Assembly (NCBI GenBank): GCA_937981765.1
Contig: CALJOM010000003.1
Coordinates: 22,192 to 86,191 of the forward strand
DNA: 64,000 nt
Source of the DNA: an uncultured Bacteroidales bacterium
Lineage (GTDB): Bacteria; Bacteroidota; Bacteroidia; Bacteroidales; Salinivirgaceae
Direction of reading: 5' to 3'
The position numbers and the translations under genes were made by a program. Positions 27,086-36,597 of this stretch are shown piece after piece. The first letter of the stretch is position 1, and each line of letters begins with the position of its first letter. Under the pieces are notes generated by a model. It worked only from the letters and a program-made list of their open reading frames with translations, was not told where the DNA came from and did not search any database.

Positions 27086-30000
27086 TTAGAAGTTAGAAAG
27101 ATCAGCCGGGCGCATTACGCCAAACCATTTAATTACGCGCTCACCAACATTTGGGGCGGAGATGTGAATAAGATAGATACCTCCGGCAATAGGAACATTA
27201 TCTTTATTTGTGAGATTCCAATCAATCCAAGGTATATCACTATCTTTTGTAAACTCACGAATTAAGGTTCCGTTCATATTGAAAATACGAACAGTACAAG
27301 TTCTTGGCAAGTTTGTAATTTTTACCAAGTTGCTTATTTGTGTTAACTCGTAAGGGTTATGTGCGTAGTAAGGATTGGGCACTACCTTAACTTTCTCCAG
27401 CATCTTAACAGCGGTTTCACGATTATTTCGTGTTGGTGCTAGCTGGTCGAGTGAAAAGGTTATGTAAGGATACCCCTTATTAATCGCATTTTGAATTGAA
27501 TCGTAGTAAACAGTTCCTCCCACATTAGCAAAATAAGGATAACCCATACGTATTTTAATTTTAACTTCATTATCAGGCATCTCCGCATAGTTTTTCCATT
27601 GATCTGCTCTTCCGACTAACGGAATAGTAACCCAGGCTGCGTTGAGCATCGTTCTACCAATTCTTGTCATAAGAGCGTTTACGTTAGTAGCACCAGAAGT
27701 GTTATTTCTGTCGAATAAGTTGAACAAAACTCTTCCATAGTCATAGGCTGGAAAGTTTCCTCCGTTTATAGCACTACTGAAAGTTTGGCCAGTATTGAAT
27801 ACATAAACAAAATGTTTCCCACCAAAGACCGGAACTCCATCAACTGAAAAGAGTTGGTGGGTGGGATTCCATATCATATCGCGACCGTTTTGTCCAACGA
27901 GATAGGAATCTTCTCCAAAGGCGATATTCAATCGCTGACCTGAGCCAATATCGATGGCATACCCTGGGAACCAACTCATTCCATAAGCGGATACAAAGTT
28001 TGGATCATCCGGATTATCAGAAGGTGGCATGTTCATTGAATCGGCACTCACTCCTTCCTTATTCTTGGATGGAGCCTGCCGAAGCATAAATTTACGTGCC
28101 CCACCTTCAGAAATGGAATTTAAACCATTAACTGTATAGGAGGGAGCATCCTCACATGTTTCTATGACGATACATCTGGTCCATTTTGATTTGTCTTTGG
28201 TGATGACTATGTCAACGCTCGGTATCGAAAACTTCCGATCGGGATGCCCAATACTAGGAAAGCCTCCCGGATGGTATCTATCTTTTGAAACAAATCGATA
28301 ATAGGTCCAGGTTCCGTTAATAATCTTTTCAAAGAATTGCTCAGGATCACCTTCCACATCAGCGTATCCAATAGCGCTGAAGGTACCAGCACGTATCCAG
28401 TTAAAGGGTGTTTGTCCTTCACCATCAGGTAATCCCATAAGCCAACGATTCAAAGGATTGGCATACTCGATGGAGGAATATAATACACCGTTGTTAATTC
28501 TGGGCAACCCAGCTAATGCCGGAGCGTTGTAAATTGGGAATTGAGATTGTACAACATTAATTGCGATACCATACTCTGGGATAATGTATTCATAAGCGTT
28601 TTTAAACCATACAGGGCTCTTTAAGGTATCTGTTCCGTCTTTAATTAAAACCCATTGTGTGTTGAGTATAAGACCAGATGCATCGCGATTCGAATAAGTG
28701 TTCGTTTGAAGGTTATAGGTAAAATCTATTCCCAGCTGTCCTCCCATATTGGACATTAGAACAAGGTTTGGGTCCAGATATAAGGTGTAGTTTCCCGGGG
28801 TAATGTTTAATGGGTCTATCACTTTAACATCAAACGGCCCGTAATTCTTTTTATAAGAACGTACACGAACAACCCAAGGTTCACCAGCCATGATTTGATT
28901 AATCGTGGAGTCTTCGAGCTCAAGTATGTTGTTAGCATTACCACGTCCAGAAAGATATTGCATAGCAGGTTTATCGCCATACTCAGCGTTTAGTATGGTA
29001 CCTCCGCCACTAACTTCTGGTGGACGAGGTATAAATTCGTATTTTCGAATTTCACCGGCAGCTGACTTACGACTAGCAAGGTAGGGGGTCTTTTGTCCAT
29101 CCAAAGCATCGGGATTGTTCTGGTCGTATTGCTTGTAATTATTGTAAGCGTAGGCAATGGCGATATAATAATATTTTTTATAGTTTACTAAACGTGCTTC
29201 ACCGCTGGAGGCAAACATATCATAAAGGATTTCAAAACTATGCTTGATTCCTTGGTCAGCTCCATTAACCATAATTTGATAATGATTAGCACCCGCATTA
29301 GCATCCCAAGTGTAATTAACAAGTTTAGAAACACCATCCTGTATATCGCATTGGAAAACAAGTTTTGAAAACCTTTCGTCGTAGATTTGATTTACCGTTA
29401 CATCCTTATTCTTCAACTGGAAAACTTGATACCCTTGAAATTTATATTTTCTAGCTTCAACAGGATAGGATGGTGAAATAAATGGATCAACTTCCTCATA
29501 GCCTTCGAGATAGTTATTCGAGCTTAATGGGTTAGAGATGTGAACGATAAATCGTTGGTCGAGTTCAACAACGGTTAGATCGGGGGCGTGAGGCCCATCA
29601 ATCATCCGGAAACAATTTTCGAATAATTTCTGACACTTATCATCGGCAATTTTCAGAAGTGCAACGGAGTGTTCTCTATCTCCGGTTGATGTACGTGCCC
29701 ATGGTACCCCAATAGTAATATAGTTAGTAGCACCCGGTAAAAGTTCGAATGGGCCGGCGGATTGCAGCAAGCGACCATCAACAGGTTCGGTCATTTTCCA
29801 ACCTCCAGGGGTGTTGTCGTTCGGGTCTATACCCGCAGTACCCCAGTTACAGTTATCAGTTTTCCATGGGAACATGAATTCAGCTTTAAGAGTGCCTCCA
29901 TAGCCACTACCGCCATAGGTCATAGGAGTTCCATCCAACCAAATTCCACGGAGGTAGTTATAATAGTCGATAGCAATGGCGGGGTCGCCCGTTGGAGTAC

Positions 30001-31351
30001 CAGATTCTTTCTTGTGATAAACGAATCTACGCATTCCCCAACGTTCGTTATCGGGAATACCATCTCCAAAGTTTAGCCCGTTAATATTTCCATTAAAGAT
30101 ATTTCCAGCACTTACTCTATCGCGGCGGATAACGTTGCCATTCTCGTCAAGCACGTCGCGATAACCATTCTGACAATCAGGTTCTACTTCACCTAATCCT
30201 GGCCAGTTTGATTCATCGTCGTAGTTATTGGGGTCTTGATATGGACCTTCAAAAAAGTCGAACCCAACTGCAGGGGGATTTTTTCCGTAGGTGATCCCTG
30301 ATCCATCGCCATCATCGTTATCGCCATTGTAGGCAAAACTCAATCCACGGTTGATATCACAGCCCACAACATCGTCGTCATAATCACCTACGTCAGCATC
30401 AACCCATACTCCAAAATATGCGTTACGCAAGGTGTAGGTTGACCTATTTATAAGTTGATAATTATAAAAGGTCATATTGTTCAATTCATCGTTAGTAGAG
30501 AATGCAAAGGCTTGAGCTCGAATCTCCATACCAATAGCGGCTCCTTGGCTTTGCGTGTGAATATTGCCTTTGTCATTATAAACCCACCATATGGTTTGAT
30601 CCCCGTATAGTGTAACCGACATATTGTTCAAACTATCGGCTCTTCGTTCTGGTACGAATTTACAATCTGTGGTTCTTTCAAAGTCGTAGTAGGGATAATC
30701 ACCACCATCAACGTTATAGCGTCCATTACCGTCTACATCCATATAGGGAGCTAAATATCTGTCATATTCCGGATTTTCCTCGTTAAAGTCTGGACCGTTA
30801 CCGGGCCATTCTTGCAAAACAAGTGGTACTGTGTATCCGGGGAAATCACGCTGCCGGGTTTCCGGATCGGCACGGGTCCATGCACGGAACGTCGAAACCA
30901 TATCGCGGTCTATCTTCCAAAGCCTGTCGTAACGGTTACAAATCTCAGGAGTAACGTTAGCCAAGTTTGGCCCGCGAGCTACAAGTGGCCCCGGCCAAAA
31001 ATCGTTTCCACTATTGCCGGAGGTAAATGTACGGGCTGCAACACGCAATTGTCCATTAACGTCAACCCCTGCAACCCAAATTCCTCCAGCGTAAACAGAC
31101 TGCTTCCCACTACCTTTAGGGACTTCATATGAAGCGCCTCCATCAGTCCATTTACCTCCACGGGTACCTATTACAGCTCGTACGTTGTTCAAGTCAACGA
31201 AAGCTTTAGAATTACCATTAGCACAACCAGCTTTAACGTTGGTAACACCTTTAGGTAACTTTGTCGATTTTCCGGCTGGGGGAACTGAATAACTTATCCC
31301 CACAATCGCAAAGATTGCCAGAAACAGTATAAATTCTCGGATGTTTCTCAT
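27086..31351 (-). CDS. Large secreted protein of unknown function (1421 residues)
   Basis: A signal peptide (MRNIREFILFLAIFAIVGISYS) is followed by an approximately 1390-residue extracytoplasmic protein rich in Tyr, Asn, Asp and Gly. Stretches such as DVDGNGRYNVDGGDYP and YNGDNDDGDGSG look like calcium-binding Asp-rich loops. The C-terminal 100 residues (VVPNPYYAHNPYELTQ then RIFNMNGTLIREF and PIAGGIYLIHI) have the FlgD-like / type IX sorting-like Ig fold, but a tail of about 20 residues (KWFGVMRPADLSNF) extends it. It lies between a TonB receptor (28-bp gap) and a PorV-like gene (19-bp gap). I recognise the architecture, not a function. Confidence 0.85.
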   Translation of the reverse strand: MRNIREFILFLAIFAIVGISYSVPPAGKSTKLPKGVTNVKAGCANGNSKAFVDLNNVRAVIGTRGGKWTDGGASYEVPKGSGKQSVYAGGIWVAGVDVNGQLRVAARTFTSGNSGNDFWPGPLVARGPNLANVTPEICNRYDRLWKIDRDMVSTFRAWTRADPETRQRDFPGYTVPLVLQEWPGNGPDFNEENPEYDRYLAPYMDVDGNGRYNVDGGDYPYYDFERTTDCKFVPERRADSLNNMSVTLYGDQTIWWVYNDKGNIHTQSQGAAIGMEIRAQAFAFSTNDELNNMTFYNYQLINRSTYTLRNAYFGVWVDADVGDYDDDVVGCDINRGLSFAYNGDNDDGDGSGITYGKNPPAVGFDFFEGPYQDPNNYDDESNWPGLGEVEPDCQNGYRDVLDENGNVIRRDRVSAGNIFNGNINGLNFGDGIPDNERWGMRRFVYHKKESGTPTGDPAIAIDYYNYLRGIWLDGTPMTYGGSGYGGTLKAEFMFPWKTDNCNWGTAGIDPNDNTPGGWKMTEPVDGRLLQSAGPFELLPGATNYITIGVPWARTSTGDREHSVALLKIADDKCQKLFENCFRMIDGPHAPDLTVVELDQRFIVHISNPLSSNNYLEGYEEVDPFISPSYPVEARKYKFQGYQVFQLKNKDVTVNQIYDERFSKLVFQCDIQDGVSKLVNYTWDANAGANHYQIMVNGADQGIKHSFEILYDMFASSGEARLVNYKKYYYIAIAYAYNNYKQYDQNNPDALDGQKTPYLASRKSAAGEIRKYEFIPRPPEVSGGGTILNAEYGDKPAMQYLSGRGNANNILELEDSTINQIMAGEPWVVRVRSYKKNYGPFDVKVIDPLNITPGNYTLYLDPNLVLMSNMGGQLGIDFTYNLQTNTYSNRDASGLILNTQWVLIKDGTDTLKSPVWFKNAYEYIIPEYGIAINVVQSQFPIYNAPALAGLPRINNGVLYSSIEYANPLNRWLMGLPDGEGQTPFNWIRAGTFSAIGYADVEGDPEQFFEKIINGTWTYYRFVSKDRYHPGGFPSIGHPDRKFSIPSVDIVITKDKSKWTRCIVIETCEDAPSYTVNGLNSISEGGARKFMLRQAPSKNKEGVSADSMNMPPSDNPDDPNFVSAYGMSWFPGYAIDIGSGQRLNIAFGEDSYLVGQNGRDMIWNPTHQLFSVDGVPVFGGKHFVYVFNTGQTFSSAINGGNFPAYDYGRVLFNLFDRNNTSGATNVNALMTRIGRTMLNAAWVTIPLVGRADQWKNYAEMPDNEVKIKIRMGYPYFANVGGTVYYDSIQNAINKGYPYITFSLDQLAPTRNNRETAVKMLEKVKVVPNPYYAHNPYELTQISNLVKITNLPRTCTVRIFNMNGTLIREFTKDSDIPWIDWNLTNKDNVPIAGGIYLIHISAPNVGERVIKWFGVMRPADLSNF

Positions 31352-31379
31352 CGTTTTATTTATTTTGATTTTTTTTCAA

Positions 31380-34300
31380 CTAAAATGAAAACAATACTCC
31401 AATCCTTGCTGTACGAGGCAGACGATAATTGCCCGGATGGTTGATTAGTATAGCATATACTTCACGATAAGCCTGTGGATCTGGTCGTTGATTAATAATA
31501 GGCTGGCTTGTTCCATAAGTCAAGAATCCGTCATCATCAGGGTTACCGGTAGTAGAGTAAACGTTAGCAATGTTTAGAGTATTGAATAAGTTTGATACAT
31601 CCAAATAAACATTGAGAATACCATATTTAGCTTTTCCTTCCCTATCGGCCCCAAGGGATATTTTAAAGTCTTTATCAAACCTAGCATTCACAGTTGTAAC
31701 CCATGGCATGTTATTTCCGTTTAATTTACCAATCAAAAGGTTTGTTCCCTTTTCTCGGGACGAATAGGGAGTACCGCTATTTGTCATCAAAGTAATGTTC
31801 ATACCGGCGTTAGCAAGAATGTCGGCACCAAAAATCTTTGGTCCGTTGTAATCTTTACCCTCACCATAGCGATAGTCAAGAACGGCACTGATCTGATGCC
31901 GCGAATCGAAATCGAGCGGATAGATTGTTCTAAGGTTAGAGAAGCCTTTTATGATAAGGTTATAGGCAGTAGTAGCATCGGAACCGGTACCTTTAGCAAA
32001 CTGAAGGGTATATGATGCTCTCAAGGAAACGTTTCCTGTTCTACGTAAATCGTAAGCACCGGTGAATCCTTTTACGGTTCCGAAGTCAAGATTACCATAT
32101 GTTAAATATGAAACGGGGTAAGCTCCGGCAACACTCATCAACTGAATCATGTCGCGCATTTCACGATAGAACGCAGACAACTTGATAGCAGAGGTTTCGG
32201 ATACTTTTTGTTGGAATCCTAATTCGTAGTCGATAGTTTTCTCTGGACGAGTGTTTGGGTTACTAATAACCTGTTTTTCCTGGTTACGGATAAAGAGATA
32301 ATCCAGATAATCAATTCTTCCACGTGATGGACGTTTTGTCAATACGTCGTAGTGAGCGTAGAAAAGTGCCTCATCGGAAATTGGGAAGCTGAATGAGATA
32401 CGAGGCATTGGAACTATTTCGGGTTTGTAATCGGTGAATGAGTTAAGGAAACTTTGTGAACCCACTTGATCTCCGGCTACGAGGAAAGGATGTATTTCTC
32501 CGATAGCTTCCGGGCCTGATACTGGGATACCCTCTTTATTATACCATTGACGGTCGAATCGGAAACCTTTAATCTCGGTTGGGTCGGCAGAGTTGTTAAC
32601 ATAAATGGCCGCACCTTGAGGAATGTTTGACGGAATTGCCAATTGTCCGGTTTGGTCAAACATCCATGGGAATTGATCAAATTGTTCACCTACTCTATGG
32701 GTCTCGAAGAACAAATATGGATCCTTTAATACCTTTTGGTTTAGATCGTAATAGTCGACCCGAAGCCCAATATTGAAAATTAAATCGTTGTATGCAAATT
32801 TATCTTGAATATATCCAGCCATATAGATCGGTTCAAAGGCAGGTACTAATCGAGAAAACCTTTGATTTCCAACAGCATCGGTATACGTTTTTGTAAAGAA
32901 ATCGTTGAAAGTAGCTCTAGTAGTTAGCTTTTTCCCACCGTGGTCGAAACCATAGAAAGAGGCGTAAGGGTTGCCGCTAGAATAAAGCTCATCCGGACTA
33001 AACCAACTGATAGAGAAGTTTTTCGGATCGATTTGGTCAACGTTAATCCATGTGGTTCCGTTCAAAGGTAGACCCAAGCTTTGGCGTAAATTAATATCAA
33101 ATTGAGATTGTGAAATTCTGGAATATAATCTTGGATAATCAATGGTGTCGGTAAAAATTGGATTCCCATATGGGTCGGTTAATATTTGACCATTGACTGT
33201 TACGTAACGAGGAATTGGATTGCTGAAGTCCAATTCTTTAATGTGGTTGTTGGTATATTCGCGAGCAATAAACCACAAGCCGATTGGAGCAACACTATAG
33301 CCACGGTCAGTACGTTTTTCGTATTCAAATCCCGCCGAAACTTCGTGGCCTTTAATGTCGAACGACAAGGCTCCGGTAGCACGCAACATCAGGTTATCGT
33401 ATTTTGAATAAGCATTGTTTACCGTACCAGGCATGGATATACGCGGAGAGCCTAGTCCAAAAGAGTTGAAAACTAAGGATTTAGGAGATCTGCCATTCAT
33501 ATACCCCCCCCACTCTTCCAAATCGCTTGGACGAATTTGGTAGTTACCAAGATATGGAACAAGGTTTTCGTAAATTAATTCATTATATCTGGCCAAAAGT
33601 GGATTTATATTGGTAGAAACTACGCTATCTAACACAGCATAAAATGCATTTTGCTTGTATCCATTGAGGTTTTCTATGGGTTCATAACCGTATTCGTAGG
33701 AAGGAATCTGGCGAACGTACATCCTTCCATAATATCCATATTTGAATACATCGCTCATATATTCAGGATGTCCACTTTCACCATTGGTGCGCGATATGTC
33801 AAATTGTAAACTGTAGTTGATATTAGATATTAGAGTTGCTTCTTGACCCTCAGCTTTTTGGGTACGGAATCGTTGATTAAAGCGTATGTAGGCGCGCTGG
33901 GTTGTGTTGATATTTAAAGGGTTGTTTTCCCAATTAGTAAAGGAAAATGCTCGAACATAACTATTAAAACGATTATAATCGAAAGTCCCACCAATAGTTA
34001 TCTGGGTATTGTCGGAAGGTTTAATATCAATTTTTGCAGCGGCCATGGCTTTAAAACTTCCAACATTTTTTCGTACATCAATTTTCTCGAAAGCATCTCC
34101 TCTAAAATAGTTAATCAAAAGCTGGTTTTGAGTTCCATAACCAATTACGGGCGTTCTTTTTAATGAGTCGAGATATTCTTGTTTAAGAACGTATTGTCCA
34201 ATGGCTGAAGGTCTTGGGTCGCCAATGCTTCCAATTTCACCGGCTAAAAGAAATCCTACAATAGGCTTTTTAATTATGCGTTCAGGATTGTTTGGATCAA

Positions 34301-35096
34301 CAGTTTTAGAATTAATGAGCGGACCACTAAAGTTAATAGCGGCCATATTGTCATTATAGGGAGTAAGAAAAGTTGAAGTATGTAGTTCTAAACTTCCATA
34401 AAAATTTTTGCTTGGGCCTTTAGTTACGATGCTAATAACACCTCCGGTTGCATCTCCATATTTTGCCGAAAGACCTCCGGTTACTACAGCAACCTGCTCA
34501 ATTGCGCTTTTGGGCACTGAACTTGTTCCCCGAACTTTTACACCGTCAACATAATATACTGTTGCCTCTTCACGAGCTCCTCTAACCGACTTAACATTAC
34601 CGTCTTCTGCATAAACTCCCCCAACAGTGGCAGCTACTGCATCGGCCGAACGTCCTTGCATTTTACTGATTTCTTCAGAAGTAACAGTTCCTCCGGATTG
34701 AGTGTTGTCTTTCGAAATTAGGGGGACCTTATAATCAACTACCACAACCTCATCGAGCTTAACCGATTCCGGTCGCATTTCAATGTCGAGATATACAATT
34801 TTATCGGCTAAAACTAATACCCCATTTATCTGAGCTGTTGAGTATCCAACATACGATGCCTTAACCGTAACTCGACCTGCCGGAACTGGTTTGATGAAAC
34901 AGATTCCATCGAAATCGGATGTTCCTCCGGTAACTTGATTGCCATCTACTTCAACCACTACGTTGGCAAAAGGAACCGGCTCCTTGGATTCGGAATCGAT
35001 TATTCGCGCCCTGATCGTTCCTGACGACTGAGCGTAGACCGCCCCCACTATAAGGACAGTTGTAACAACGAAGAGTAGCTTTCTGAACATAATCAT
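31380..35096 (-). CDS. TonB-dependent outer membrane receptor with carboxypeptidase-like N-domain
   Basis: 1238-residue active-transport receptor. After a signal peptide (to about residue 22, VGAVYAQ) comes a CarboxypepD_reg-like Ig domain (GTIRARIIDSESKEPVPFANV, about 25-110), then the plug domain (TVTSEEISKMQGRSADAVAATVGGV, VKSVRGAREEATVYYVDG) and a 22-strand barrel that ends in RTARIGVLFSF. No SusD gene follows. Instead the downstream genes are the 1421-residue secreted protein and a PorV-like barrel. ATG at 35096, or 35090. It heads the operon and a promoter is visible upstream. The ligand is unknown. Confidence 0.93.
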   Translation of the reverse strand: MIMFRKLLFVVTTVLIVGAVYAQSSGTIRARIIDSESKEPVPFANVVVEVDGNQVTGGTSDFDGICFIKPVPAGRVTVKASYVGYSTAQINGVLVLADKIVYLDIEMRPESVKLDEVVVVDYKVPLISKDNTQSGGTVTSEEISKMQGRSADAVAATVGGVYAEDGNVKSVRGAREEATVYYVDGVKVRGTSSVPKSAIEQVAVVTGGLSAKYGDATGGVISIVTKGPSKNFYGSLELHTSTFLTPYNDNMAAINFSGPLINSKTVDPNNPERIIKKPIVGFLLAGEIGSIGDPRPSAIGQYVLKQEYLDSLKRTPVIGYGTQNQLLINYFRGDAFEKIDVRKNVGSFKAMAAAKIDIKPSDNTQITIGGTFDYNRFNSYVRAFSFTNWENNPLNINTTQRAYIRFNQRFRTQKAEGQEATLISNINYSLQFDISRTNGESGHPEYMSDVFKYGYYGRMYVRQIPSYEYGYEPIENLNGYKQNAFYAVLDSVVSTNINPLLARYNELIYENLVPYLGNYQIRPSDLEEWGGYMNGRSPKSLVFNSFGLGSPRISMPGTVNNAYSKYDNLMLRATGALSFDIKGHEVSAGFEYEKRTDRGYSVAPIGLWFIAREYTNNHIKELDFSNPIPRYVTVNGQILTDPYGNPIFTDTIDYPRLYSRISQSQFDINLRQSLGLPLNGTTWINVDQIDPKNFSISWFSPDELYSSGNPYASFYGFDHGGKKLTTRATFNDFFTKTYTDAVGNQRFSRLVPAFEPIYMAGYIQDKFAYNDLIFNIGLRVDYYDLNQKVLKDPYLFFETHRVGEQFDQFPWMFDQTGQLAIPSNIPQGAAIYVNNSADPTEIKGFRFDRQWYNKEGIPVSGPEAIGEIHPFLVAGDQVGSQSFLNSFTDYKPEIVPMPRISFSFPISDEALFYAHYDVLTKRPSRGRIDYLDYLFIRNQEKQVISNPNTRPEKTIDYELGFQQKVSETSAIKLSAFYREMRDMIQLMSVAGAYPVSYLTYGNLDFGTVKGFTGAYDLRRTGNVSLRASYTLQFAKGTGSDATTAYNLIIKGFSNLRTIYPLDFDSRHQISAVLDYRYGEGKDYNGPKIFGADILANAGMNITLMTNSGTPYSSREKGTNLLIGKLNGNNMPWVTTVNARFDKDFKISLGADREGKAKYGILNVYLDVSNLFNTLNIANVYSTTGNPDDDGFLTYGTSQPIINQRPDPQAYREVYAILINHPGNYRLPRTARIGVLFSF

Positions 35097-35129
35097 TTAT
35101 TTTAGTTTACACGTTTCCAATTTAGACGG

Positions 35130-35161
35130 TAAATATAGGTATATTCCAACCAATTTTACAA
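35130..35161 (-). promoter_or_regulatory. Promoter of TonB/1421-residue/PorV operon
   Basis: Minus strand TTG at 35161-35159, a 21-base spacer, then TATATTTA at 35137-35130, one base off the TAnnTTTG consensus. It lies 34 bp before the receptor start. Confidence 0.5.
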
Positions 35162-35197
35162 GAATTTATATCAAAAAGTTAAAATTTTGTTAATTTT

Positions 35198-35575
35198 TTA
35201 TTCATACCTCCGATTGATAATCTCAGAGTAGAGAATTGCTTTTCGGAGATTGATTTTCTTTTTCTTCTGATTTTCAATATTTCCCCGCTTTAGTGGAATT
35301 TTAGCTTTTGGCGTAGGTACCACCTTTTCCTTGAGTTGGGCTTGGTATTGTATAACCTCTTGCTCTTTTGGAGCACTGGATACCACGGGCGCCTTTTGTA
35401 CCTCCGCGGGTTTCACCATTTCTTCAAAAAAATCGGGCAAAGGGATTTCGGTAGTCGATTCATCGGGTGCTTCTGTAGAGGGTACTCTTCGTTTTTTCTT
35501 CTCTTTCTGAATGTTAAGATAATAAACAGCCGCAAAGAGCAGTAAGTAGCTGATAATTTCAAAAATATCTTCCAT
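35198..35575 (-). CDS. Single-pass membrane hypothetical protein
   Basis: 125-residue protein with an N-terminal transmembrane helix (MEDIFEIISYLLLFAAVYYLN), then a proline- and glutamate-rich linker (TTEIPLPDFFEEMVKPAEV) and a strongly basic C-terminus (KIPLKRGNIENQKKKKINLRKAILYSEI). ATG 35575 was chosen so that translation starts just before the helix; the frame's upstream start at 35617 would put 14 polar residues first. Its 5' end overlaps the 3' end of the upstream gene by 17 bp. The function is not recognised. It could be an envelope-organising or cell-division-linked small protein, but there is no evidence. Confidence 0.7.
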   Translation of the reverse strand: MEDIFEIISYLLLFAAVYYLNIQKEKKKRRVPSTEAPDESTTEIPLPDFFEEMVKPAEVQKAPVVSSAPKEQEVIQYQAQLKEKVVPTPKAKIPLKRGNIENQKKKKINLRKAILYSEIINRRYE

Positions 35576-35960
35576 AAAGCTTCTTGGTTTTATATTCCAA
35601 ATATATGTAAAATTCAACAGCCGGTTTACCTCGATTAAATTTCTGAGCCATTTTTCGGGTTTCTTTCATGCGTTTTTGTACAAGTTTTGTCTGTTTCTCT
35701 TTAGCATATTTCCTGGCAAGTTTTTCGGCCATCTTATCTTCATGCCGTATGCGCCGTTTTTCAATTCGTTGCTCACGCTTTTGTTTAAAATTTTCGATAC
35801 GCTCCGAAATTGTGAGCCTTCGGCTAACTTTAAGTTTACTTTTATCGATCGAATACTGAAACTGGCCATTGGATACCAAAGGTAAACTCAATATCAAAAT
35901 TAAAAAAATTCTCCGTAAATATTTTTCTTTGGGTTTCCAAAATAGCTGTTGGCTTAGCAT
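35559..35960 (-). CDS. Small basic secreted protein, Lys/Arg-rich coiled coil
   Basis: About 133 residues. A membrane-targeting stretch (KYLRRIFLILILSLPLVSNGQ) is followed by a very basic helical region (residues ~45-125, with KQKREQRIEKRRIRHEDKMAEKL and LVQKRMKETRKMAQ) and a short C-terminus. The start is uncertain. The first in-frame start, at 36035, would put the coding region under the divergent Rieske gene's promoter; ATG 35960 gives a normal signal peptide with a long n-region. The composition implies binding to an acidic partner (lipid A, polysaccharide or nucleic acid). No family recognised. The next gene (35575) overlaps its end by 17 bp. Confidence 0.6.
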   Translation of the reverse strand: MLSQQLFWKPKEKYLRRIFLILILSLPLVSNGQFQYSIDKSKLKVSRRLTISERIENFKQKREQRIEKRRIRHEDKMAEKLARKYAKEKQTKLVQKRMKETRKMAQKFNRGKPAVEFYIYLEYKTKKLYGRYF

Positions 35961-36045
35961 CTCGATGATGGTATTTAATTTGCAACAGAGATATTCTTTC
36001 AACTCAGGCGTTAATTTTGTAGTAACTTTGGGCAAAATATATAAT

Positions 36046-36480
36046 ATGGTGTGGGCAAAGATAAGCAGATATTTTCTTTTTCTGCTTTTTATGGGTTGGC
36101 AGTGTAATCCCGATAAATCACCCGTTCCGACAGGGCCGGTAGATATTTATTTAGATCTAAATCAACCCGAATTTAATGGGTTTATCCCCGGAACGTATCG
36201 ATTTATAGTGGGAGGCGGAAGCGGTCTTGGAATTGTTGTATACAGAGTATCGCAGACTGAATTCAAATCGTTCGACCGAATGTGTACGTCGAAAACACAT
36301 CAGGAGCCTCATCGGGTAGCCACTTCCGAGATAAGCTATTTCTTGCTTGAATGCCCGGCATGCGGTTCGCGTTTTGGAGCTACCGACGGAACAATTATTC
36401 GAGGACCGGCTACATACGGATTAATTGAATACCAGTGCTTTTATAATCAAACAACGAATGTGCTTTGGATTACGAACTAA
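36046..36480 (+). CDS. Rieske-like lipoprotein with altered cluster ligands
   Basis: 144 residues with a lipoprotein signal peptide (lipid Cys20 in GWQCNP). The body follows the Rieske fold: a strand-rich front, FDRMCTSKTH (Cys80), CPACGSRF (Cys103, Cys106), and DGTIIRGPATYGL, as in Rieske proteins after the second ligand pair. Canonical Rieske proteins use CxH and CxxH; here His at the second pair is Cys and the first pair lacks the His two residues on. Whether it binds a 2Fe-2S cluster or zinc is unclear. ATG 36046 was chosen because upstream in-frame starts lie on the opposite-strand neighbour. A TAACTTTG -7-like box sits at 36023-36030. Confidence 0.75.
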   Translation: MVWAKISRYFLFLLFMGWQCNPDKSPVPTGPVDIYLDLNQPEFNGFIPGTYRFIVGGGSGLGIVVYRVSQTEFKSFDRMCTSKTHQEPHRVATSEISYFLLECPACGSRFGATDGTIIRGPATYGLIEYQCFYNQTTNVLWITN

Positions 36481-36548
36481 TTGTGAAGGTTGTTAGTTTA
36501 ATTATATGTCAAAGTTATTCGGCCTCTCACAATTGCCTCAAGAATGGT

Positions 36549-36556
36549 TACCTTTG
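36549..36556 (+). promoter_or_regulatory. Candidate -7 element for rfaE1-lipA-lipB
   Basis: TACCTTTG matches TAnnTTTG 42 bp before the rfaE1 ATG. I found no well-spaced TTG partner, so only the -7 box is supported. Confidence 0.4.
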
Positions 36557-36597
36557 CAAAGTAATTCAAACAGTTTAATTTTAGAGAAAATCAAACA

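Noticed and set aside
36023..36030. Candidate -7 box TAACTTTG for the Rieske-like gene
   Set aside because: No TTG at a proper distance was found; noted in the gene entry only.
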